NCBI RefSeq assembly: GCF_009937975.1
Contig: NZ_AP018441.1
Span: 3,224,001-3,288,000 of the forward strand
Source: Undibacterium sp. YM2
GTDB taxonomy: Bacteria > Pseudomonadota > Gammaproteobacteria > Burkholderiales > Burkholderiaceae_D
Direction of reading: 5' to 3'
Length of the DNA: 64,000 nt
Positions 56,258 to 64,000 of the stretch are shown here, piece after piece (positions within the stretch are counted from its first letter, which is position 1; each line of letters starts with the position of its first letter). A program made the translations under genes and the position numbers. Below the pieces are notes generated by a model that saw only the letters and a list, made by a program, of their open reading frames with translations, did not search any database and was not told where the DNA came from.

Positions 56258-56615
56258 GTGATTTCTAAGTTTCAACAGTAAATGAGGTGCAAGTTCCGGC
56301 GAAAGGGATTTTTTTGCAGGTGCGTGATTATATTTCTAAAATAGCCATAGCACCGGGCATGCTGAAAAAAACTGCTGAACAGACCAAATCACCATAGGCA
56401 GACTACCGATTTGATGAATTCACCTTCAAGCCAAATATCACAAAATCATGATATGCGGCATTCACATATTTATATGTCATGCCATAGAAATAATTAGTAT
56501 TGATAATCCCGCACTTGTCGCGTAATTACCGACCCAATTATCCGGAAAGTCCCGCAACTTGCGGAGACACCATTCGTTAAACATTTGATGTCTGAAGCTA
56601 CTCTTGAAAGATTTT
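56258..56615. other. Divergent gene-free region between patatin and CpdB-like genes
   Basis: A 358-bp region that must hold promoters for both genes. Two palindromes are visible: ACATA-TTTA-TATGT at 56464-56477, and CCGCAA-C-TTGCGG at 56552-56564, the latter about 50 bp before the CpdB-like start. Neither matches a motif I can name. Confidence 0.5.
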
Positions 56616-58739
56616 ATGAAAAAAATTTCCTGGCTACCGCCCCTCACTCCTATCGCGGCACTGGTAGCTCTTGCCCTGGCTGGCTGTGGCAGCAGCAACC
56701 CGACCACAACAACCAATGTAACGCCTGCCGTCGATCCCAACAGCATACCGGAAGGGACCGTCGTCAAACTGGCCCTGCTGGAAACCACGGATATCCATCA
56801 AAACATACTCAGCTACGATTATTACGGCCTGAAAGCCGATACCAGCCTGGGCCTGGAAAGAACCGCCGCCCTGATCAAGGATGCACGCGCAGAAAATCCC
56901 AATAATATCCTGCTCGACGACGGCGATGTCATACAAGGAACTTTGCTTGGCGATTATCAGGCACTGGCAGCACCCGTCACCTGCAGCGGCACACTAGCCA
57001 TCTATAAAGTCATGAATGCCTTGAAATATGATGGTGCAGGCCTGGGGAACCATGAATTCAATTATGGACTGGGCTTTTTGAGTCAGATCACCAATACCGA
57101 CTTTGGCCTGCCAGATGTCAGTAAAGCCGGCACCTGTGGCGCGCCTAACTTCCCACTGGTTTTGTCGAATGTTGTTGGCGCCAGCAGCCAGAAGCCGATC
57201 TTCAATCCTACTTCCATTATCAATAAACAGTTTGTCGCCACCAAGCCTGATGGCAGCAGCATGAATGTCAAGCTCAATGTCGGCATCATGGGCTTTGTGC
57301 CTCCACAAATCATGGACTGGGATCAAAAATCCCTGGCGGGCAAAGTCGTCGTCAATGGCGTGCAAGAATCTGCCAACAAATATGTACCTGAGCTGCGTGC
57401 CAAAGGTGCTGATCTGGTCGTCGCCCTGTCCCACGGCGGCCTGGATGCATCGCCCTACAGCCCAAAAATGGAAAACGGCAGCCTGCACCTGAGCACGACT
57501 GGTATCGATGCATTGATGCTGGGTCACGCCCATTTGATTTTCCCAGCACCTAAAGAAGTTGGTGCACCGGCCATCGATGCTTCGCTGGCTGCCCTGCCTG
57601 CTGCGATTGTCGATACCAAAAAAGGTCTGGTCAATGGCGTGCCAGCAGTCATGGCTCAAAGCTGGGGCCGCCGCCTGGGCATCATACAAATGACACTCAA
57701 ATACCAGAGTGGTAAATGGGTAGTGCAAAAAGACCTGACCAATGTAGAAGCACGTGGCTTCAAGTATAAAGATGGCACCAACATCATTGACGCAGATGCC
57801 TCTATCGCGCCACTGGTTGACACCGAACACAAAGCCACCATCAACTACGCAACACAAGCACTGGGCACAACGACGGACTTTGAAATGTCTGCCTACTTTT
57901 CCCTGGTCGGCGATGTCTCTGCCATACAAATCGTCAATCAGGCGCAAATCGACTATGTGAAAAACTTTATCGCCACTTCAAATGATGCGACGATAGCCAG
58001 CTACAAATCCATCCCCGTCATTTCATGCAGCGCGCCATTCAAGGCAGGCCGCAATGGACCAACAGACTTTACTGACGTTGCACCGGGCGCCAGCCCAGCA
58101 ACACCATTTGGTTTGCAAGTACGCAACCCAGGTGATCTTTACCTGTATGGCAATAACAATCTGCAAGCCGTCAAGATCAAGGGCTCTGACCTGAAGAACT
58201 GGCTGGAAACCGCAGCAAAACAATTCGGCCAGATAGACCCTGCACTGACGACTGAGCAAGACCTGGTGCCGTCTTATTCGACCATCTATAACTATGATGT
58301 GTTCTATGCAGACAATAATGCACTGATCTACCAGATCGATGTTACCCAGCCAGCAGGCAAGCGCATTGTCAACCTGACGTATGCGGGCAAGGCGGTAGGC
58401 GACAATGATGACTTTATCGTTGCGACAAATGATTATCGTGCCGGTGGTGGCGGTAATTTCCCTGGCATTGATGGCAGCAAGACCATTATCAAATCGCCAG
58501 ATGCCAATCAGGCTGTGGTCAGCAATTTCGTCAAAAAACAAGGCAAGATCACCAGCACTGCCAATGGCACAGGCCAGAGCTGGAGTTTTGTTAAAGTAAC
58601 GACCAAGGGACCTGTAATTTTGCGCTCTGCTCCAGGCAAGATTTCGGTTGCACAGGCCCTGGGCCTGAGCCGTGTCAAATCTGAGGGTGCCCTGGATGCC
58701 AGCGGCTTTGCCAAATATGCGATAGATTTAAGCAAGTAA
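56616..58739 (+). CDS. CpdB-like 2',3'-cyclic-nucleotide phosphodiesterase / 3'-nucleotidase lipoprotein
   Basis: A 707-residue metallophosphoesterase of the 5'-nucleotidase/CpdB family that hydrolyses extracytoplasmic nucleotides for phosphate and nucleoside recovery. The start MKKISWLPPLTP at 56616 is preferred over a TTG 12 bp upstream. A lipobox (LALAGCGSS, Cys about residue 24) suggests a lipoprotein rather than the soluble periplasmic enteric CpdB. The calcineurin-like domain has TTDIHQNILSYDYYG, LLDDGDVIQGTLLGDY, GLGNHEFNYGLGFL, ALSHGG and MLGHAHLIFP; the C-terminal 5'-nucleotidase domain has the nucleobase-stacking region in YNYDVFYADN and TNDYRAGGGGNFPG. Confidence 0.9.
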   Translation: MKKISWLPPLTPIAALVALALAGCGSSNPTTTTNVTPAVDPNSIPEGTVVKLALLETTDIHQNILSYDYYGLKADTSLGLERTAALIKDARAENPNNILLDDGDVIQGTLLGDYQALAAPVTCSGTLAIYKVMNALKYDGAGLGNHEFNYGLGFLSQITNTDFGLPDVSKAGTCGAPNFPLVLSNVVGASSQKPIFNPTSIINKQFVATKPDGSSMNVKLNVGIMGFVPPQIMDWDQKSLAGKVVVNGVQESANKYVPELRAKGADLVVALSHGGLDASPYSPKMENGSLHLSTTGIDALMLGHAHLIFPAPKEVGAPAIDASLAALPAAIVDTKKGLVNGVPAVMAQSWGRRLGIIQMTLKYQSGKWVVQKDLTNVEARGFKYKDGTNIIDADASIAPLVDTEHKATINYATQALGTTTDFEMSAYFSLVGDVSAIQIVNQAQIDYVKNFIATSNDATIASYKSIPVISCSAPFKAGRNGPTDFTDVAPGASPATPFGLQVRNPGDLYLYGNNNLQAVKIKGSDLKNWLETAAKQFGQIDPALTTEQDLVPSYSTIYNYDVFYADNNALIYQIDVTQPAGKRIVNLTYAGKAVGDNDDFIVATNDYRAGGGGNFPGIDGSKTIIKSPDANQAVVSNFVKKQGKITSTANGTGQSWSFVKVTTKGPVILRSAPGKISVAQALGLSRVKSEGALDASGFAKYAIDLSK

Positions 58740-58781
58740 ACTCGCTGAAATTTGGCAAGAAAGTTTAGCAAGAAAGAACAA

Positions 58782-58808
58782 GCACGCACTTCAGTTTGAA
58801 GTGCGTGC
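58782..58808. other. Perfect 11-bp stem-loop between the CpdB-like and Sel1 genes
   Basis: GCACGCACTTC (58782-58792) and GAAGTGCGTGC (58798-58808) flank a 5-nt loop, 43 bp past the CpdB-like stop and 18 bp before the Sel1 start. No U-tract follows. It could be a weak terminator or a processing/stability element between the two genes. Confidence 0.55.
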
Positions 58809-58825
58809 CTACCAATAATGACGAT

Positions 58826-59560
58826 ATGCTTAACAACATAAGAATCAGTGCAGGCGTGGTACTACTATGCAGCCTGTGCGCCTGCGCACCGGTACCAACT
58901 ACGGCAGAAATAGAATCTGCCGGCATACAGGCTTTGCACGCCCAACTGCCCTCCGCCATCGCCGCACTGCAAAAATGGGCATCTGCTGGCAATGCAGTAG
59001 CCCAGCGCGAACTGGGTCTGGCGTATGCAATACATCCTGAACAACAAGCCCAGGCTTTGCTGTGGCTGGAGCGTGCCGCAAAAAATCAGCATGGTGACGC
59101 AGAAGCGCAGTTTCAACTGGCAGAGGCCAACTATAAAGGTCGTCTTGGATTGACAAAAAATGAGTCGCAAGCCTGGAAATGGTATGAACTGGCAGCCAAC
59201 AATGCTTATGGTAAAGCCAGTTTCATGCTGGCTCGCATGGCAAAATATGGCCAAGGCGTACCGCAAGATCTCACCTTATCTGTCAAATGGCTGGAAAAAG
59301 CCAGTGAGCAAGGCAATGCACAGGCCATGTTCCTGCTATCGAACGCCTATGCCGCAGGAGAAGGCGTCAAACAGGATCAGGCACTGGCCAGAAAGTGGCT
59401 GGAAGAATCTGCGGAGCTTGAATACCCGGTCGCCATCCAGGCCCTGGCCATGGAATTGGAAAGCGGCAGCAAGCACGTGGAAAAAGATCCGCTAAAAGCC
59501 AGACACCTGATCAAGGAAGCCTCGGATGAACGCCTGATGCGCTGGAACCGCTATCAATAA
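58826..59560 (+). CDS. Sel1-repeat lipoprotein
   Basis: A 244-residue envelope protein of unknown partner. A lipoprotein signal (MLNNIRISAGVVLLCSLCAC, Cys about residue 20) is followed by about five Sel1-like repeats of 36 residues, for example NAVAQRELGLAYAIHPEQQA, ESQAWKWYELAANNAYGKAS and GNAQAMFLLSNAYAAGEGVK. Sel1 repeats act as protein-protein scaffolds. The ATG at 58826 is used; a TTG 30 bp upstream falls in a hairpin and would spoil the signal peptide. It overlaps the convergent Nramp-like gene by 7 bp. Confidence 0.85.
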   Translation: MLNNIRISAGVVLLCSLCACAPVPTTAEIESAGIQALHAQLPSAIAALQKWASAGNAVAQRELGLAYAIHPEQQAQALLWLERAAKNQHGDAEAQFQLAEANYKGRLGLTKNESQAWKWYELAANNAYGKASFMLARMAKYGQGVPQDLTLSVKWLEKASEQGNAQAMFLLSNAYAAGEGVKQDQALARKWLEESAELEYPVAIQALAMELESGSKHVEKDPLKARHLIKEASDERLMRWNRYQ

Positions 59561-60843
59561 AAAAACGTCGCCAGCATGGACATCACTGCAAGTGCCATCA
59601 TACAGGTGGCCAGCCAGCCCAATATTTTCAGCCTGCGGGTAATCACAAATTTACCCATGATGTCGGCCCTTGTCGCCATCAACATCATGACCACCATGAT
59701 GGGAACAGAAATCACGCCATTGATGACTGCACTCCAGTACAGGGCCTTGATGGGGTCAATCGCCGTAAATCCCAGCGCAATGCCTATCACTGTTGAAAGC
59801 GCGATGATGGCGTAGAACTGCCTGGCCTGCATCGGTGTATCTTCGAGACTGTTTTTCCATTTGAATGCGCCGGCCATGGCATACGCAGATGAACCGGCCA
59901 GCACAGGTATTGCCAGCAAACCCGTGCCTATGATACCCGCACTGAACAGCATGAAAGCCAGGTCACCGGCGATGGGCCGCAAGGCCATTGCCGCCTGCGC
60001 AGAAGTCTGGATATCGCTCACACCATGCAAATTCAGCGTAACAGCGGTAGTCAATATGATGAAAAAAGCCACCAGATTGGAAAATGCCATGCCTATGTAG
60101 GTATCAAGCTTGATACGCTTGAGATTGGCTGGCGCCTGCTCAGGCGCCTGTATCAGTGGACGTGCCAGATGGTCAGCGCGCATCTCCTCCACTTCTTGCG
60201 AAGCTTGCCAGAAAAACAGGTAGGGGCTGATGGTCGTACCAAATACGGCCACCACTGTCGTGATGTATTCTTTTTTCCAGGACAGCTGAGGCATGACTGC
60301 CCTCTTAACAACGTCCAGCCAGGGTGTATGGACAACGAACACAGTGGCAACATACGCCAGCAAGGCCAATGTCAGCCATTTCAAAAAACGCACATAGCGC
60401 TGATAAGGAATAAATACCTGCAGCAGCAAAGATAATATGCCAAAACCAATTGCATACAGATGCGCCTTGCCACCCACGAGCAATTTCAAGGCCTCACCCA
60501 TAGCGGAAATATCAGCCGCAATATTGATGGTATTGGCGATCAGCAGAAGTCCTACCACCGCATACAATAACCAGGCGGGATAATGACGGCGTATATTGGT
60601 AGCAAGACCATGACCGCTGACCCTGCCTATGCGGGCACTGACGATTTGTATCCCTACCATCAAGGGATAGGTGAACAATACCGTCCATAACATATTGAAA
60701 CCGAATTGCGCACCTGCTTGCGAATAGGTGGCAATGCCACTGGGGTCATCATCGGCGGCTCCAGTAATCAGACCAGGCCCCAGTTTTTTCAACAGGGACG
60801 GTTCCCTGGTGTCTGCTGATGCATCTGTAGTCGGTATATTCAT
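59554..60843 (-). CDS. Nramp-related divalent cation transporter with non-canonical metal motif
   Basis: A 429-residue inner-membrane LeuT-fold transporter with about eleven hydrophobic segments. The TM1 unwound region reads AADDDPSGIATYSQAGAQFG (about residues 36-55), where classical Nramp proteins have Asp-Pro-Gly-Asn; TM6 reads TTISPYLFFWQASQEVEE (about 203-220), where the classical Met-Pro-His is replaced by SPY. This matches the Nramp-related branch with DPSG, so manganese or iron transport should not be assumed; magnesium or other substrates are possible. No riboswitch or MntR-like site is visible in the short upstream gap. Confidence 0.88.
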   Translation of the reverse strand: MNIPTTDASADTREPSLLKKLGPGLITGAADDDPSGIATYSQAGAQFGFNMLWTVLFTYPLMVGIQIVSARIGRVSGHGLATNIRRHYPAWLLYAVVGLLLIANTINIAADISAMGEALKLLVGGKAHLYAIGFGILSLLLQVFIPYQRYVRFLKWLTLALLAYVATVFVVHTPWLDVVKRAVMPQLSWKKEYITTVVAVFGTTISPYLFFWQASQEVEEMRADHLARPLIQAPEQAPANLKRIKLDTYIGMAFSNLVAFFIILTTAVTLNLHGVSDIQTSAQAAMALRPIAGDLAFMLFSAGIIGTGLLAIPVLAGSSAYAMAGAFKWKNSLEDTPMQARQFYAIIALSTVIGIALGFTAIDPIKALYWSAVINGVISVPIMVVMMLMATRADIMGKFVITRRLKILGWLATCMMALAVMSMLATFFY

Positions 60844-60887
60844 AGCGTGGTTCTTGAATGCGAGTGATCGCTTTTGATCTTATGGTC

Positions 60888-61712
60888 TTATGGACGTCTA
60901 TGAGTGACATCCATACCTACGCCGCGGTATCCGGCAAAGCGGCTGGCCGAATCAAAAAAAGGTTCTCCACTGACTTGCAGGTATTGTATCGTGCCATCCG
61001 GTTTGCAACGCCGGTAAATAAAATCCAGGAATGGCCGGCGATTGGCGATATTGTCATCAAGTTTTTCACGCTCATCAACATCCCAGCCTTCCATGCCACC
61101 CTTTGGCGTTTTACCCAGCATGTCTTCCACACGTATGCCCAGCATTTCAAATACAGGCCCGGATACACTGGTGAAATTGCCGAACTGATCCTGCTCCCAG
61201 TACCAGTCAGAAGAAAGGTGGGTAAAACTTCTAAAGCGCGCTTCGCTGGCACGTAATTCAGCAGTACGCTCCAGCACGGTCTGTTCAAGACGTTTATTGT
61301 AGGTATCAAGCTGTTGATATAGCAAACGCACTTCCAGCATATTGTGTATGCGCGTCTGCACTTCCTGCAGATCAAAAGGTTTACTGACAAAATCCTTGGC
61401 ACCTGCCTGCAAGGCACGTAGTTTGTGCCCCGGCTGAGCAGTGATCACCAGTACCGGCAAATAGGCATCAGCACTAATATTCTTTAATTCCTCCATCACC
61501 TCAAAACCATCCATGCCCGGCATTTGCAGGTCCAGCAATATCAGGTCATAGTTGTGCTCTATATGCAGTGCGCAAACCGTACGCGCATCCATGGTCGTGG
61601 TGATATTGGAATATCCGATGTTACGCAGCATTTGCTCCAGCAACATCACATTGGCTTTTTGATCATCAACGATCAGGATGCTGGCCTTAAGAATTTCGAC
61701 TGTTTCAAGCAT
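60888..61712 (-). CDS. Response regulator with REC and PAS domains, no output domain
   Basis: A 274-residue cytoplasmic protein. The receiver domain (about residues 8-125) has the acidic pocket ILIVDDQKAN, the phospho-Asp in LILLDLQMPGMDG (about residue 60) and the Lys in DFVSKPFDLQEV (about 110). A coiled-coil linker (about 126-160, LDTYNKRLEQTVLERTAELR) leads to a PAS domain (about 163-270) with PAC-like end YLQVSGEPFFDSASRFAGYR. There is no DNA-binding, GGDEF or HD-GYP domain, so it probably signals by protein contacts or relays to another kinase. It lies 50 bp downstream of the hybrid kinase gene. Confidence 0.88.
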   Translation of the reverse strand: MLETVEILKASILIVDDQKANVMLLEQMLRNIGYSNITTTMDARTVCALHIEHNYDLILLDLQMPGMDGFEVMEELKNISADAYLPVLVITAQPGHKLRALQAGAKDFVSKPFDLQEVQTRIHNMLEVRLLYQQLDTYNKRLEQTVLERTAELRASEARFRSFTHLSSDWYWEQDQFGNFTSVSGPVFEMLGIRVEDMLGKTPKGGMEGWDVDEREKLDDNIANRRPFLDFIYRRCKPDGTIQYLQVSGEPFFDSASRFAGYRGVGMDVTHRRP

Positions 61713-61762
61713 TTCATTCTTTCAAAATCGTTACTGCATCAACATTGCACTCCACTACATTT

Positions 61763-64000
61763 TCAGCTCAACTCAACTTCACTTTTTATTTGGCTGCACT
61801 CAATGTCACCTTTTTTACGCGCCAATCCGTGCTCTTTTGCGTGATGCAAAGCCAGATCCAGCGCATCCATAAATTCATTTACCTTGATAGGCTTGGTCAG
61901 GTAGCGGAAAAAACCAGCATCCAGGCCCTTAGCGATATCACGTGGCATGGCATTTGCAGATAAGGCCATCACAGGTATATGCGCAGTCAGCGGGTCATTT
62001 GCCAGAATCTTGAGCGCACCAAAACCACTGAGGCCTGGCAGATTAATGTCCATCAAGATCACATCCGGCTTGCAAATCTGTGCCGTACTGATACCAAGAT
62101 GGGCATCAACGGCCGTCAAAAGTTTCAGATCGCTGCGACGCGCAATCAATTGTTCGACCAGAGCAAGATTGGCAGGATTATCTTCGACATAAAGCAAGCT
62201 ACGCTGTGAAGAAGCATGAACCACTTTTTGCCCTAAGCCCGTTCCAGCCACAAATTCGTCCACACTCTCATCATGCAAAGCAGGAGCTGAAGCCAGGGCC
62301 AGCTCTATCCAGAACACACTACCAATACCAACATTACTTTCTACACCAATCGATCCACCCATAAGCTCAACCAGTTGTTTGGTCACCACCAGGCCGATAC
62401 CTGTTCCCTCTTCATTTCCAGCGTCCTGCCCAAGGCGATTAAAGGGTTGAAACAGCTGTGCCATCTGCTCAGGCGACAAACCCTTTCCGGCATCCCTGAC
62501 ACTGATGCGCATCCGGTTATCACCATGCATGGCATATTCAACTGTGACCGTACCCTCGTGCTGGTTATATTTAATCGCGTTTGACAGCAAATTCACCATG
62601 ACTTGCTTGAGCCTGGTACGGTCTGCAAATACATACAGCGGCACCTCAATAACTGGGAAAATCATGGTGATACCACGTGTTTGTGCTTGCGGCTCTATCA
62701 TGGCCTGACAATCCAGCAACACATCAGCAAGCAAGATAGACTCTTTTGAAATGCTGACCTTGCCTGACTCTATCATCGCCAGATCCAGGATTTCATTAAT
62801 CAGCCTCAACAGATACCAGCCTGCCTGCAATATCTGGTCTATCGATAACTTCTGGTTGTCAGAGGGTGGCGGATTGTCCGATGCCATCAATTGCGCAAAG
62901 CCGAGCACTGCATTCAGCGGGGTGCGCAATTCATGGCTCATGCTGGATAAAAACTCTGATTTGGCCAGATTCGCTTTTTCAGCAACTGCCTTGGCTAATT
63001 CAAGTTCTATATTGCTATTCTGTAGTCTTTGCTCAAATAATTTATATTCGGTGACATCCCTTGCAGACGCAAAAACGCCCTGTAGTCGACGCTCACGGTC
63101 ATAGATGGTACTGGCATTGTAAGATATCCCGGTTTCCTTGCCGTCCTTCGCAACCGCTGTCAATTCGCAATTTGCGACCTTGCCAGTTTGCAGCGCGCGC
63201 TTCATTGCCAGCTCTGCAGCGGCCGGCTCGGTGAAATAATTCTTGAATGGCGCACCAATCAATTCATCGCGCGTACACCCGGTAATCGCTTCCATCTGAT
63301 GATTGACGTCACTGATGACACCATTCAAGTCTGTGGTAATCAGGGCATCAATATTGGCTTCAATTAAAGAGCGCGTATAAAATTGCTGATCACGCAAGCG
63401 CTGATCCAGCAATGCCTGTTCTGCTTCCACTTGCTTGCGGGCGGTGTTGTCCGTACCTATCAACAGACTGCCGATGACCACGCCCTGCGCATCACGTAGT
63501 GCCGTGACAGAAACGATAGCCTGCAGACGGCTGCCATCACGACAGATATAGGTCAGCTCATGAATGTCTTCAAGACTGCGCATGGCCTTGAAGATCAAGG
63601 CATCAAAACCTAAAGCAACCGGTGTATTGAATTCTGCACTGAGCGCGCCGCCCTGGCAGCCAGCTCATCAGCATCAGAAATATCGGCAGGACTGATCAGG
63701 TTGACGACATCCGCAGCGTCATAGCCCAGCATGTGCTCGGCACCGACATTAAAAATCTGGATAAGACCTTGAGCATCCGTCGCAATGATGGAAAAGTTCG
63801 GGCTATTAAAGATGGCGTCCTGCAATGCCCCCATCTTGAGTAACACTTCGCGTACCTTGAGTGAGGTTTGCTCACCTTCCAGACGCCCCAGTGTGGCACG
63901 ACGAATCTGCAAAGCCCAGAGCAATAAAAACACCAGCAAGAAACCAACGCTACCTACCACCAGTTTGATGCGAAATGCGGCTTTTAATTTTCGCTCATCG
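61763..64000 (-). pseudogene. Membrane hybrid sensor histidine kinase (PAS-PAS-HisKA-HATPase-REC), frameshifted and 5'-truncated by the window edge
   Basis: A large inner-membrane sensor kinase. The visible N-terminal part, open to the window edge, has a membrane helix (VGSVGFLLVFLLLWALQI), then PAS 1 (MGALQDAIFNSPNFSIIATD onward). The frame breaks near 63645-63652 after LAARAAR; adding one base in GCGCGCTC restores RLSAEFNTPVALGFDALIFK and joins the rest. PAS 2 follows (ANIDALITTDLNGVISDVNH), then the phospho-His in SMSHELRTPLNAVLGFAQL, the ATPase (NLLSNAIKYN, DAGKGLSPEQ, GTGIGLVV) and a receiver with LLYVEDNPANLAL and the phospho-Asp in ILMDINLPGLSG. Its partner regulator gene follows. Confidence 0.85.

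Noticed and set aside
56994..57947. 317-codon minus-strand frame inside the CpdB-like gene
   Set aside because: The plus-strand CpdB-like protein has all expected motifs; the antisense frame has none.

Overview
The window is chromosomal DNA from a betaproteobacterium, most likely an Oxalobacteraceae member close to Undibacterium or Herminiimonas. This rests on gene order and protein type: trpF-trpB-trpA-accD-folC-SPOR-cvpA-purF, rlmE-ftsH-folP-glmM and carA-carB-greA are classic Burkholderiales arrangements, and the exopolysaccharide genes are of the EpsE/F/G type. Base composition looks close to 50% GC by eye. The only RNA gene seen is one tRNA-Arg(TCT). I saw no rRNA, CRISPR array, prophage or intact insertion sequence.

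Layout: 1-3162 holds a site-2-type protease, a YciO-type protein, htpX and a PHP-domain nuclease/phosphatase. 3344-8180 holds a TonB-dependent receptor and an ABC-2 exporter whose permease is frameshifted. 8405-16834 is the tryptophan/acetyl-CoA carboxylase/folate/purine cluster with a frameshifted trpB. 16923-17501 has two small membrane proteins of unknown function. 17729-33438 is an exopolysaccharide region (WecG-type transferase, glycoside hydrolase, Wzy-like polymerase, acyltransferase, glycosyltransferases, EpsG/F/E export and chain-length proteins, WcaJ-like initiating transferase, FemAB-like acyltransferase), interrupted by isocitrate lyase and a repeat-bearing intergenic stretch. 33439-38896 has a BrkB-family membrane protein, wrbA, a DUF2069 protein, a D-2-hydroxyacid dehydrogenase and a chemotaxis receptor. 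39161-41560 is a compact, repeat-bracketed module: a PPP-type metallophosphoesterase divergent from a BrxR/CapW-like WYL regulator. 41765-53651 contains a DUF4034 protein, tRNA-Arg, glmM-folP-ftsH-rlmE, yhbY and carAB-greA. 53966-64000 has a GlcG/HbpS protein, a frameshifted NlpC/P60 peptidase, a patatin lipoprotein, a CpdB-like lipoprotein, a Sel1 lipoprotein, an Nramp-related transporter and a two-component pair whose kinase is frameshifted and runs off the window.

Best candidate for something undescribed: the phosphoesterase/WYL module. Its 199-bp divergent promoter region holds a perfect 19-bp inverted repeat, each arm carrying an ATCAANTTGAT palindrome and overlapping a promoter-like -35. 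The whole 2.4-kb unit is bracketed by 28-bp imperfect direct repeats about 90 bp beyond each stop codon. BrxR/CapW-type regulators are known to control anti-phage systems, so a lone PPP phosphatase under such control may be an uncharacterised stress or defence effector (inference).

Four otherwise intact genes (ABC permease, trpB, NlpC/P60, sensor kinase) each carry one single-base indel, mostly in short homopolymers. This looks more like base-calling error than gene decay, and affected products are described as their restored frames. Other signals worth attention: terminator hairpins abutting the SD-less start codons of folC and yciO, a 14-bp palindrome upstream of aceA, a 15-bp hairpin across the carA promoter, and a REP/MITE-like element nested in a longer inverted repeat.
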